Positions 7,075 to 13,805 of a stretch of DNA of 50,598 bases are shown one piece after another. The DNA lies in the NCBI RefSeq assembly GCF_900142235.1, contig NZ_FRAE01000014.1, positions 1 to 50,598 of the forward strand, in the 5' to 3' direction. A model generated the notes under the pieces. It was given only the letters and a program-made list of their open reading frames with translations, did not search any database and was not told the DNA's origin. Position 1 is the first letter of the stretch. Every line of letters starts with the position of its first letter. The position numbers and the translations under genes are program-made. Source of the stretch: Tepidibacter formicigenes DSM 15518. GTDB lineage: Bacteria; Bacillota; Clostridia; Peptostreptococcales; Peptostreptococcaceae.

Positions 7075-7347
7075 TCAACAATAAAAACTATCTATATTTC
7101 TAATATCTGTTCCCCAAAATCTCCATCCACGTCTTGTCCATCTAAATCCAGCTACAGAAGTTGGACCAACGAATACTAACCAAGTCCAAAAGCCTCTACC
7201 ATTTTCAGGCCATATATAAGTAAATTTATAACGGCAAAATCTTATGGCGCCAGGATCAACTGCTTTTAAACTTGGAGTACCATTTGGCTTTTTTGGTACA
7301 TATGATGGTGGAGGGCCAGGGGGTTGCTGATGATTATAAAAGAACAT
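7075..7347 (-). CDS. Uncharacterised Pro- and Trp-rich protein (90 aa)
   Basis: The product begins MFFYNHQQPPGPPPSYVP, a proline-rich arm with no signal peptide. A compact core follows that is rich in Trp, Phe, Tyr, Arg and Gly (for example FWTWLVFVGPTSVAGFRWT), with two cysteines, one near the C-terminal end. It is G+C-richer than its neighbours, mostly because of Trp, Gly, Pro and Arg codons. The ATG follows AAAGGAGGA. Upstream, CATAAACTA matches the sigma K -10 CATANNNTA exactly. The composition and that promoter would suit a spore-surface protein, but that is inference. I do not know an established family. Confidence 0.7.
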   Translation of the reverse strand: MFFYNHQQPPGPPPSYVPKKPNGTPSLKAVDPGAIRFCRYKFTYIWPENGRGFWTWLVFVGPTSVAGFRWTRRGWRFWGTDIRNIDSFYC

Positions 7348-7369
7348 ACTTTTTCCTCCTTTCTTTTAT

Positions 7370-7378
7370 TAGTTTATG
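7370..7378 (-). promoter_or_regulatory. Candidate mother-cell (sigma K-like) -10 element
   Basis: On the minus strand this reads CATAAACTA, an exact fit to CATANNNTA, about 22 bases before the start codon of the Pro/Trp-rich gene. The -35 position lacks a clear AC-type match, so support is partial. Confidence 0.3.
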
Positions 7379-7475
7379 ATTTAGTATAAAAAATGCCACA
7401 TAATTTAAATTTTTAAAATAAGAATAAAAGGGTAGTATATAAATATAAAAATAAAAGGAAGGAGATATTAAAAAT

Positions 7476-8696
7476 ATGATAAAAGATGTTTTAGATATAA
7501 TTCTAATTAGTGCAGAGAATTCTTTTTTACAAGTGGGAGTATTTGTAGGAGCTGTACTTTTGATTTTTGGATATATTAATTACAAAAACTCAGGAGAATT
7601 TGTTAGAAAAATTGAAAATTCAAAAAAAATACAGCCGATATTAGGTGCATTGCTTGGATTGACTCCTGGTTGTGGAGGAGCTATATTTATAATGCCTTTG
7701 TTTGTAAAGGGAAAAGTTAGTTTCGGAACAATAATAGCTACTCTTATTGCAACTATGGGAGATTCTGCGTTTGTAATAATTTCGACTCTTCCTCTTCATT
7801 ATATAATTGTAAGTGTTATATCTTTTATAGTAGCTATACTAACTGGATATATTGTAGATTATTATAAAGTAGGAGATAAGCTGTTAAATAATATGAAGAA
7901 ATTATCTAAAGATGAGCTTAAAAAGATAAATGATAGTGCTAATCATATGTACGAATATATTCATATTGGTCATGAAGAAGGAGATGAAATAGATATTGCT
8001 CTTCATCATAAAGCAAAAGGACATCAAGATTTAGAAACTATTGGATACAAAATAACTCATAAAGGCTTTTTAATTTATTGGGGATTTGTCTTTATAGGTT
8101 TAATTTTAGGTATAATGCTGTTATTCCAAATGGACATAAATAATTTAATGATACCTAATTTAGGGGAAATTATAGGTATAGGAGGAACTTTTGTTTCTAT
8201 AATAATGATGATTATGAGTAATAAATTTTTACAAGACGATACTCATGAGGAAGCAGAACTTAAAAGTATGTCTTTAAAAGAAACTTTGATTCATAATGCT
8301 CAAGAAACAGCATTTGTATCTACTTGGGTATATGTTGCTTATTTAATATATGAAATTTCAATATTTATAATAGGCAGTGGAAATTATTCAGTAGGTGAAG
8401 CTATGCTTACAAGTTTAATGATTTCTAAAGGTTTATTTGCTGTATTAGTAGGAGCTTTAATAGGTTTGATACCTGGTTGTGGACCTCAGGTCATATTTGT
8501 TACTTTATTTACTAAAGGAATGGTTCCTTTTGCAGCACTTCTTGCTAATGCTATATCTCAAGACGGAGATGCTTTATTTCCTCTTTTAGCAATTGATAGA
8601 AAGTCATCTTTATGGGCAACGGTTATAACTACTATACCAGCAATTATAATTGGTTTAATTGTATATTTTGTAGAAATAAAAATAGGTGCTTTTTAA
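7476..8696 (+). CDS. Putative manganese/heavy-metal exporter (PF11449, ArsP_2-like)
   Basis: This 406-residue polytopic membrane protein is built from two related halves. Each half carries a GxTPGCG/GxIPGCG motif: GALLGLTPGCGGAIFIMPLF in the first and GALIGLIPGCGPQVIFVTLF in the second. Each motif is followed by a matching F/TKG..PF..L-A...DGDA/GDSA segment. The central cytoplasmic loop is rich in His, Asp and Glu (YEYIHIGHEEGDEIDIALHH), a likely metal-sensing or binding segment. The family is annotated as a putative manganese or 10-TM heavy-metal exporter; the transported ion is not proven. The ATG follows AAGGAAGGAGA. It is monocistronic with a strong terminator, and I saw no Mn riboswitch in its short leader. 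Confidence 0.8.
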   Translation: MIKDVLDIILISAENSFLQVGVFVGAVLLIFGYINYKNSGEFVRKIENSKKIQPILGALLGLTPGCGGAIFIMPLFVKGKVSFGTIIATLIATMGDSAFVIISTLPLHYIIVSVISFIVAILTGYIVDYYKVGDKLLNNMKKLSKDELKKINDSANHMYEYIHIGHEEGDEIDIALHHKAKGHQDLETIGYKITHKGFLIYWGFVFIGLILGIMLLFQMDINNLMIPNLGEIIGIGGTFVSIIMMIMSNKFLQDDTHEEAELKSMSLKETLIHNAQETAFVSTWVYVAYLIYEISIFIIGSGNYSVGEAMLTSLMISKGLFAVLVGALIGLIPGCGPQVIFVTLFTKGMVPFAALLANAISQDGDALFPLLAIDRKSSLWATVITTIPAIIIGLIVYFVEIKIGAF

Positions 8697-8718
8697 GCAC
8701 CTATTTTTCGTTTTTTCT
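8678..8718. terminator. Bidirectional terminator overlapping two gene ends
   Basis: The perfect 14-bp stem AAAAATAGGTGCTT / AAGCACCTATTTTT has a 3-base loop. It contains the stop codon of the metal exporter and the stop codon of the opposing small gene, followed by TTTTTT on the plus strand. Confidence 0.9.
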
Positions 8719-8883
8719 TTCAAATAATTCTTTTTTAGCTCTTGTTCTTGATGGAAAACCATCTTCATCAAAGTTAATACCTAATTCTTTTCCTAATTCA
8801 ATATCTACGTTATCAAAACCTGTAAATTTTCTTGTATGCTTTATTTTTGCAGGAGTTTTTTTGTTCTTTCTACGCTTGTTCAT
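8701..8883 (-). CDS. SASP-like small protein (60 aa), third gene of a small-gene operon
   Basis: The protein starts MNKRRKNKKTPAKIKHTRK, a strongly basic arm. Its middle (VDIELGKELGINFDEDGF) resembles the first SASP signature E-(hydrophobic)-x-x-E-L-G-(hydrophobic), but it lacks the exact E-F/I-A cleavage site. The Val-Gly-Gly region of the second signature is replaced by SRTRAKKELFERK. The ATG at 8881-8883 follows GAGGAGGG and overlaps the previous gene by 14 bases, which suggests translational coupling. An upstream in-frame ATG lacks a ribosome site. I read it as a diverged SASP-like or other small basic spore protein; DNA binding is inferred from charge only. Confidence 0.6.
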   Translation of the reverse strand: MNKRRKNKKTPAKIKHTRKFTGFDNVDIELGKELGINFDEDGFPSRTRAKKELFERKNEK

Positions 8884-9058
8884 TGTAAGACCCTCCTCTT
8901 TTATGTGAAAGTTTAGATCTTTTTGTAAGTCTTTTGTTATTTGCATCTATTTTTTTCCCGTTTACAATTCCTATATCACTTCCTTGTTCAGAATACATTT
9001 TCCTAAGTTCAGCATTTGTTTTTTGGTCTGTTTTTCTCAAGTTTTTATTGTTATTCAT
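8870..9058 (-). CDS. Small basic uncharacterised protein (62 aa), second gene of the operon
   Basis: The product begins MNNNKNLRKTDQKTNAELRK and ends GGSYNEQA, rich in Lys, Asn and Arg, with no cysteine and no membrane segment. The ATG follows AGGAGGAA. It lies 17 bases after the first gene and overlaps the third by 14 bases, so the three are one operon. I do not recognise a family. Its size, charge and neighbours suggest a small spore-core protein, but no SASP motif is visible. Confidence 0.6.
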   Translation of the reverse strand: MNNNKNLRKTDQKTNAELRKMYSEQGSDIGIVNGKKIDANNKRLTKRSKLSHKRGGSYNEQA

Positions 9059-9075
9059 TTAAAATTCCTCCTATA

Positions 9076-9258
9076 TTATTCATCTTTATCTCTTTTTCGA
9101 GTTGCTATAGGCTTACTTGTATTTTGACTAACTGATCCAGTTTTTCTTTGATGAAGAGAATTTGGTAAGTTAAGCTCTTCTGCAAACTCAAGTTTAAAAT
9201 CAGGAGTTTGTCTTCCGTTTTTATTATATTGATTATTTTTATTGTTTTTATTTGACAT
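9076..9258 (-). CDS. SASP-like small protein (60 aa), first gene of the operon
   Basis: The central DFKLEFAEELNL fits K-x-E-F-A-x-E-L-x-(hydrophobic) of the first SASP signature and includes the E-F-A site where GPR protease cuts. QRKTGSVSQNT keeps R-x-x-G-S-V of the second signature but has Ser-Gln where the Gly-Gly should be. An Asn/Lys-rich arm precedes, and the tail is basic. The ATG follows GAGGAGGA. The forespore-type promoter at 9296-9325 lies upstream. The three-gene unit ends at 8678-8718. It could instead be a YfhD-like small protein; I favour a diverged SASP. Confidence 0.62.
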   Translation of the reverse strand: MSNKNNKNNQYNKNGRQTPDFKLEFAEELNLPNSLHQRKTGSVSQNTSKPIATRKRDKDE

Positions 9259-9295
9259 TATATGTTCCTCCTCATTATTTCTTATTCCTTTTTAT

Positions 9296-9325
9296 TAATT
9301 TAACCAATCAAATAAAAACATATAT
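9296..9325 (-). promoter_or_regulatory. Candidate forespore promoter of the three-gene SASP-like operon
   Basis: On the minus strand ATATA (9321-9325), a 15-base gap and GGTTAAATTA (9296-9305) fit the sigma F/G layout GYATA - about 15 - GGNNANANTR, with one deviation in the -35. The -10 and following bases are the same as before the SASP-like gene at 2584 (TTGGTTAAATTAATAA). Confidence 0.5.
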
Positions 9326-9352
9326 TAGAAATTATTGAAAATTTCTTATTTT

Positions 9353-9393
9353 TTTGGAAAAAAAATAGATACAGCGATTGCTGCATCTATTTT
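9353..9393 (-). terminator. Intrinsic terminator (minus strand)
   Basis: The stem AAAATAGAT-x-CAGC / GCTG-x-ATCTATTTT (9362-9393) has one internal mismatch and a four-base loop, followed on the minus strand by a run of eight T. It lies downstream of the first hairpin for the same strand and may be a back-up terminator. Confidence 0.7.
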
Positions 9394-9435
9394 CTAAAGT
9401 TAGGAATTTTAAATATATTTTAAGATAAAAGTTAT

Positions 9436-9479
9436 CAAAAAAGGAAAAAGGTCCTCAATAGTAGACATATTGAAGACCT
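9436..9479 (-). terminator. Intrinsic terminator after the AI-2E-family gene
   Basis: On the minus strand, AGGTCTTCAAT pairs with ATTGAGGACCT (one wobble), and TTTTTCCTTTTTT follows. It is about 140 bases beyond the stop codon at 9621. Confidence 0.7.
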
Positions 9480-9620
9480 GAAATGCTTGGAAAATTACCC
9501 GCAAAAGTAATTATACTAAATTCGACTTTATATGACAAGTAAAAAATAAATAATTTTAAAGTTTTTTATAATGAATAGGAAATTATAATCCTTTTGAATT
9601 ATGGATAAATATAATTTTCG

Positions 9621-10709
9621 TTATGAATCTTTTGTGCCAAGTTTAATATTTATATATTTTTCGAGTTGTATTTTTATTATAGCCATGGCAGGAACTCCTA
9701 AAAACATTCCTAATAATCCAAATGCTCCTCCACCGATTATTACTGCAACTATAATCCATAAAGGGCTAAGGCCTACCTTATCACCTAATATCTTAGGGCC
9801 TAGATATAAACCATCAAATTGTTGAAGTAAAAATATAAATATACCTACCCATAAAGCGCTTATTGGACTATTTAATAATGTTATTAAAATTGAAGGCACA
9901 GCTCCTATAAATGGACCAAAGTAAGGAATCATATTTGTGATTCCAATTATTATACTTATTAAAAGAGCATAAGGTATTTTTAAAATTAAAAGTCCAGCAA
10001 AACAAATAACTGCTATAATTAAAGAATCTATTGCTTTTCCTACTATATATTGAGAAAATATTTTATTAACTAGCTTACAAAAATTTATCAATTTATCTGA
10101 TTTATTTTTGCCTATTAATGCATAAAAAAGTCTTTTAGTATTATTAATAAGATTCTCTTTATCTTTTAATAAATAAATAGAAATTATTAAACCAAGTATT
10201 CCATTAAATAGGTTAGAAGTAATATTAATAGCTTTTGTTACTAAGTTAGATGAAGTTATATTTAAAAAATTTAGAGCTTCATTTATAATTGTGTTTATAT
10301 TTTGTTTTAAATAAGGGTTGCTAAATTGAAGTAATTTTGATTTAATTATGTTTTGATTTATCCAATTTTGAGCAGTAGTTACATAACCAGGCATATCTTT
10401 TGAAAGTTCATTTATACTACTGACTATTCTAGGAGTTAGTATAGTTATTGTGAAGTTAATTATACCTAAAAGTAATACATAAATAAGAAGAATACTAAAA
10501 CCTCTTTTAATTTTGAAATTATTTTCAAAGTAAATCATAATAGGGTTTAATAAATAAGCAATAGCAAAAGCCCATATAAAAGGATTAATTAAAGAAGTAA
10601 AAAAACTTAGCTTTTGGATAAAAAATTCTGTATTATTTACAAATTTAAATAAAATAAGTGATATAAACAGAATAAATATAAAATATTTAGTTTTTTCATT
10701 TGAAAACAT
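9621..10709 (-). CDS. AI-2E family transporter (PerM/YtvI-like permease)
   Basis: This 362-residue membrane protein has about seven to eight membrane segments and a soluble loop after the third. The family core is visible as IPYALLISIIIGITNMIPYF followed by GPFIGAVPSILITLL, then QFDGLYLGPKILGDKVGLSP. Members include the E. coli AI-2 exporter TqsA, sodium/proton antiporters and the sporulation protein YtvI, so the substrate cannot be told. The ATG follows GGAGGTATTA, and the gene appears to be monocistronic. Confidence 0.85.
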   Translation of the reverse strand: MFSNEKTKYFIFILFISLILFKFVNNTEFFIQKLSFFTSLINPFIWAFAIAYLLNPIMIYFENNFKIKRGFSILLIYVLLLGIINFTITILTPRIVSSINELSKDMPGYVTTAQNWINQNIIKSKLLQFSNPYLKQNINTIINEALNFLNITSSNLVTKAINITSNLFNGILGLIISIYLLKDKENLINNTKRLFYALIGKNKSDKLINFCKLVNKIFSQYIVGKAIDSLIIAVICFAGLLILKIPYALLISIIIGITNMIPYFGPFIGAVPSILITLLNSPISALWVGIFIFLLQQFDGLYLGPKILGDKVGLSPLWIIVAVIIGGGAFGLLGMFLGVPAMAIIKIQLEKYINIKLGTKDS

Positions 10710-10928
10710 ATTAATACCTCCGTAACATTGATGTTAAAATATGTATGATATAAAAGGTATTGTAACACTTTCTTATAGAATTAACAATAATTAAATAGAA
10801 ATAAAGTATAATTATTTTTAAAGAAACTAATTATAAACTCTAGAAGATATAAATAAACATAATATATAATAGAAGTGATTTAATACATGATATAAATAAT
10901 GCAAAATTAAATATAAAGGAGATGTACT

Positions 10929-11636
10929 ATGAGACTGAATAAGTATATGGCATTATGTGGAGTTGCTTCAAGAAGAAAATCTGATGAACTTATAAAAAAT
11001 AAAAAGGTGAAGGTAAATGGAGATATAGTTGATGAATTAGGTTTAGATATAGATATAAATAAAGATATAGTTGAGGTAAATGGAGAAAAAATATATTTAG
11101 AAGATAAAAAGGTATATTTAATGTTAAATAAACCAGAAGGATATGTTACTACTGTTAAAGATCAATTTAACAGAAAAAAGGTTTTAGATTTAGTAAAAAA
11201 TATAGATGAAAGAATCTATCCTATAGGAAGACTTGATTATGAAACATCAGGGCTTTTACTTCTTACAAATGATGGAAAACTTACATATAAATTAACTCAT
11301 CCTAAGCATGAAATAGTAAAAACATATATTGGCAAATTAAAGGGAATTCCAAGTGAAAGTAAAATTAAGGAATTTGAAAAAGGATTAAAGATAGAGGACT
11401 ATACAACTGCTCCTGCAAAATTTAAAATAATAAAGAAAGATAAAAATAGCAGTATATGTGAAATGAAAATATATGAAGGTAAAAATAGACAAATAAGAAA
11501 AATGTGTAGAGCAATTGGACATCCTGTTCTTTCTTTAAAAAGAGTGTCTATGGGAAATATAAAATTAGGAAATCTTAAAAATGGAGAGTGGAGATATTTA
11601 ACTGAAGATGAGATTAAATATTTAAAATCTTTATAA
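10929..11636 (+). CDS. rluB: Pseudouridine synthase, RsuA/RluB family
   Basis: The enzyme isomerises a uridine in ribosomal RNA. An N-terminal S4 RNA-binding domain (MRLNKYMALCGVASRRKSDE onward) is followed by the catalytic domain with GRLDYETSGLLLLTNDG; D103 is the catalytic aspartate. KNRQIRKMCRAIGHPVLSLKR is the conserved C-terminal block. At 235 residues it is typical of Gram-positive RluB-like enzymes; the exact rRNA position is inferred from homology. The ATG follows AAAGGAGATG. It heads a compact run with the GNAT, MnmM and SurE genes. Confidence 0.9.
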   Translation: MRLNKYMALCGVASRRKSDELIKNKKVKVNGDIVDELGLDIDINKDIVEVNGEKIYLEDKKVYLMLNKPEGYVTTVKDQFNRKKVLDLVKNIDERIYPIGRLDYETSGLLLLTNDGKLTYKLTHPKHEIVKTYIGKLKGIPSESKIKEFEKGLKIEDYTTAPAKFKIIKKDKNSSICEMKIYEGKNRQIRKMCRAIGHPVLSLKRVSMGNIKLGNLKNGEWRYLTEDEIKYLKSL

Positions 11637-11648
11637 GGGGGAAAAAGT

Positions 11649-12086
11649 ATGATTACTATTTGTAAAATTAAAGAAGAGGATTTAAAAAAAATTGAAACTA
11701 TTTTAGAAGAAAAGAATATAGATATTAAAAATATAAAAGAAAATTATTTAGCTGTATATGATAAAGATAATATATTAGGATTTGGAGGATATGATTTATT
11801 AAACAATATAGCAGTTTTAAAAGTTATAGATATATTTGATAAAAATATGGAAAATATTTTAAAAGATGGACTTATAAAATCTCTTTTAAATCTAGCTGAT
11901 ATTAATGGTATAAGAATATTTATGATAAAAAAAGATAAAAATATATCTTTTTATAAAAATATAGGATTTGTAGAACTAGATAATAGAGATTTTATTTTGA
12001 ATTTAGATATAAATGAAGAAGAATATATATATATAAATCTTTTAGAGTTTTTTAAAAATCCATGTAAAGGAAATAAACATATTTAA
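11649..12086 (+). CDS. GNAT-fold N-acetyltransferase-like protein
   Basis: This 145-residue protein looks like a degenerate GNAT domain. The first helix region (CKIKEEDLKKIETILEEKN) is followed by a beta-strand pair with GFGGYDLLNN and a late SFYKNIGFVELDNRDF block, the usual F-Y-x-x-x-G-F motif near the acetyl-CoA site. The acetyl-CoA pyrophosphate loop is poorly conserved, so substrate and even activity are uncertain. The ATG follows AAGGGGGA, 12 bases after the rluB stop. The next gene begins 11 bases downstream, so it is operonic. Confidence 0.7.
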   Translation: MITICKIKEEDLKKIETILEEKNIDIKNIKENYLAVYDKDNILGFGGYDLLNNIAVLKVIDIFDKNMENILKDGLIKSLLNLADINGIRIFMIKKDKNISFYKNIGFVELDNRDFILNLDINEEEYIYINLLEFFKNPCKGNKHI

Positions 12087-12097
12087 GGAGGTAAAAA

Positions 12098-12694
12098 TTG
12101 AGGAAAGCAAAGTATTTAACAAAGGTTACAGATTTGACTAAAATAATTTTAGAAAATGCAATAAAAGAAGGTGATATAGTTGTAGATGCTACAGTTGGAA
12201 ATGGGTATGATACTGAGTATCTGGCTAAAAAAGTTGGTGAAAGAGGAAAGGTATATGGATTTGATATACAAAAAATAGCATTAGACAAAACAAAAGAAAG
12301 ACTACAAAAAAATGATCTTTTAGAAAGAGTATCCTTAATATTAGATGGTCATGAAAACATGGATAAATACATAAAAGAAGAAGTGTCTTGTATTTATTTT
12401 AATTTAGGATATCTTCCAAGGGGTGATCATAAATTAATAACAAAGGCTGAAACTACTATTTTAGCTTTAGAAAAATCTTTAAAGCTATTAAAGTCATATG
12501 GCATTATAAGTATTGCTTTATATACAGGACATGAAGGTGGGCTAGAAGAAAAAGATGCAGTAGAAGAATTTTTAGCTAATTTAGATCAAAATTATTATAA
12601 TGTTTTAAAATGTAATTTTATAAATCAAAAGAATAATCCTCCCCAGCTTGTATTAGTGGAAAAAAAGATGGTATTTAAGGAGAGACAAATATGA
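12098..12694 (+). CDS. mnmM: tRNA mnm5U34-type methyltransferase, MnmM/YtqB family
   Basis: This is a class I SAM-dependent methyltransferase of the YtqB family. The B. subtilis member was identified as MnmM, which methylates aminomethyluridine at the tRNA wobble position. The N-terminus VVDATVGNGYDTEYLAKKVG forms the SAM site, GKVYGFDIQKIALDKTKERL follows, and the family block YFNLGYLPRGDHK is in the middle. It is 198 residues long, starting at UUG (12098) seven bases after AAGGAGG. Its last four bases overlap the surE start (ATGA). Function is transferred from the family. Confidence 0.85.
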   Translation: MRKAKYLTKVTDLTKIILENAIKEGDIVVDATVGNGYDTEYLAKKVGERGKVYGFDIQKIALDKTKERLQKNDLLERVSLILDGHENMDKYIKEEVSCIYFNLGYLPRGDHKLITKAETTILALEKSLKLLKSYGIISIALYTGHEGGLEEKDAVEEFLANLDQNYYNVLKCNFINQKNNPPQLVLVEKKMVFKERQI

Positions 12695-13446
12695 ATATAT
12701 TAATAACAAATGATGATGGAATAAGAGCAAGAGGAATCTATGAGCTAGCTAATGCTGTAAAAAGTATAGGGAATGTATATGTAGTTGCTCCAGATTCAGA
12801 AAAAAGTGCAATTGGTCATGCTATTACTATGCATAGCCCTTTAAGAGTAAAAGAAATTGATTTTTGTGAAGGTATTAAAGCTTATAGTGTAAGTGGAACT
12901 CCTGCAGATTGTGTTAAACTAGGAATAGAGGTTATACTAAAGGACATTAATATAGATTTTATTTTAAGTGGTATAAATAATGGGGCAAATCTAGGTACTG
13001 ATGTTATATATTCAGGAACAGTTTCAGGTGCAATTGAAGGACTTATTCAGAACAAGCCTGCTATGGCAATATCATATGTGGGAAAAAACATAACAGATGA
13101 AGAATATAAAAAAGCTGGAAAATACGTATTAGATATAGTTAATAAATATAAAAATAAGCTGGATATATTGGAAGACTGTGTTATGAATATAAATATTCCA
13201 AAGCTAAAAGATAAAGATTCAAAAGGAATTAAAATTACAAAGCTTGGGGTTAGAAAATATGAAAATGCATTTGAAGAGAGAATTGATCCTTTTGGTAATA
13301 AATATTATTGGATGGGAGGAAAAATAAGAGAATTTCCTCAGGATGAAGATAGTGATATAGTAGCTGTTGAACAAGGGTACATTTCGATAACTCCTCTTTA
13401 TACGGATTTAACTTATTATGAAAAAATTAAGTCTCTAGTAATCTAG
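12691..13446 (+). CDS. surE: 5'/3'-nucleotidase SurE
   Basis: SurE is a cytoplasmic nucleoside monophosphate phosphatase dependent on divalent metal. The N-terminal MNILITNDDG carries metal ligands D8 and D9. S39 lies in APDSEKSAIG and the SGINNGANLG block supplies the conserved asparagine. The ending GYISITPLYTDLT is typical. At 251 residues the length is normal. The ATG overlaps the mnmM stop, and AAGGAGAG lies upstream. The stop codon lies in the loop side of the terminator stem. Confidence 0.93.
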   Translation: MNILITNDDGIRARGIYELANAVKSIGNVYVVAPDSEKSAIGHAITMHSPLRVKEIDFCEGIKAYSVSGTPADCVKLGIEVILKDINIDFILSGINNGANLGTDVIYSGTVSGAIEGLIQNKPAMAISYVGKNITDEEYKKAGKYVLDIVNKYKNKLDILEDCVMNINIPKLKDKDSKGIKITKLGVRKYENAFEERIDPFGNKYYWMGGKIREFPQDEDSDIVAVEQGYISITPLYTDLTYYEKIKSLVI

Positions 13447-13460
13447 AGGCTATTTTTTTT
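13430..13460 (+). terminator. Intrinsic terminator overlapping the surE stop
   Basis: AGTCTCTAG / CTAGAGGCT (one G-U) with a four-base loop is followed by ATTTTTTTT. The stem contains the surE TAG codon. Confidence 0.85.
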
Positions 13461-13580
13461 GAAATTTTAACTTCAAATGAAAGTTCTGAAATAAAAAATG
13501 AAATTTAAATTGCAAAAAATCAATAATTTTGATATCATATAATTAATAAAATATTCTGAAATATATTTAGGGGGGAGATT

Positions 13581-13805
13581 ATGGCACCAGATAATAAAAA
13601 ACTTGTAATAGATCCTAGTTGGTGCAAAGCATGTGGTATTTGTATAGCTTTTTGTCCAAAGGATGTATTAGAAATAAAAAATAATGTAATAAATATAAAA
13701 AATATAAAAAACTGTATAAAATGTGGACTATGTGAACTAAGATGCCCAGATTATGCTATATATTTAGAGGATATTTTATGCAAGGGGGATAAAATAAATG
13801 CATGA
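13581..13805 (+). CDS. korD: 2-oxoacid:ferredoxin oxidoreductase, delta (ferredoxin) subunit
   Basis: This 74-residue 2[4Fe-4S] subunit carries electrons from the catalytic subunits to ferredoxin. The first cluster uses C15, C18, C21 and C25 (WCKACGICIAFCP); the second uses C45, C48, C51 and C55 (CIKCGLCELRCP). The ATG follows GGGGGGAG. It overlaps the alpha-subunit gene by eight bases, so the four genes form one operon in the order delta-alpha-beta-gamma. Confidence 0.88.
   Translation: MAPDNKKLVIDPSWCKACGICIAFCPKDVLEIKNNVINIKNIKNCIKCGLCELRCPDYAIYLEDILCKGDKINA

Larger units (their letters stand above)
9259..9620. other. Intergenic region with a forespore-type promoter and two minus-strand hairpins
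   Basis: I see no credible gene here. The stretch holds the promoter of the SASP-like operon (9296-9325) and two terminator hairpins (9362-9393 and 9449-9479) oriented for minus-strand transcripts. About 140 bases of unassigned AT-rich sequence follow, before the end of the AI-2E-family gene at 9621. Confidence 0.6.

Noticed and set aside
7380-7475. Mn-responsive (yybP-ykoY) riboswitch before the metal exporter
   Set aside because: The leader is too short and AT-rich, and none of the conserved loops could be found.
9601-9825. 74-codon frame on the plus strand
   Set aside because: It is antisense to the end of the AI-2E-family gene, whose motifs are certain, and it lacks a ribosome site.
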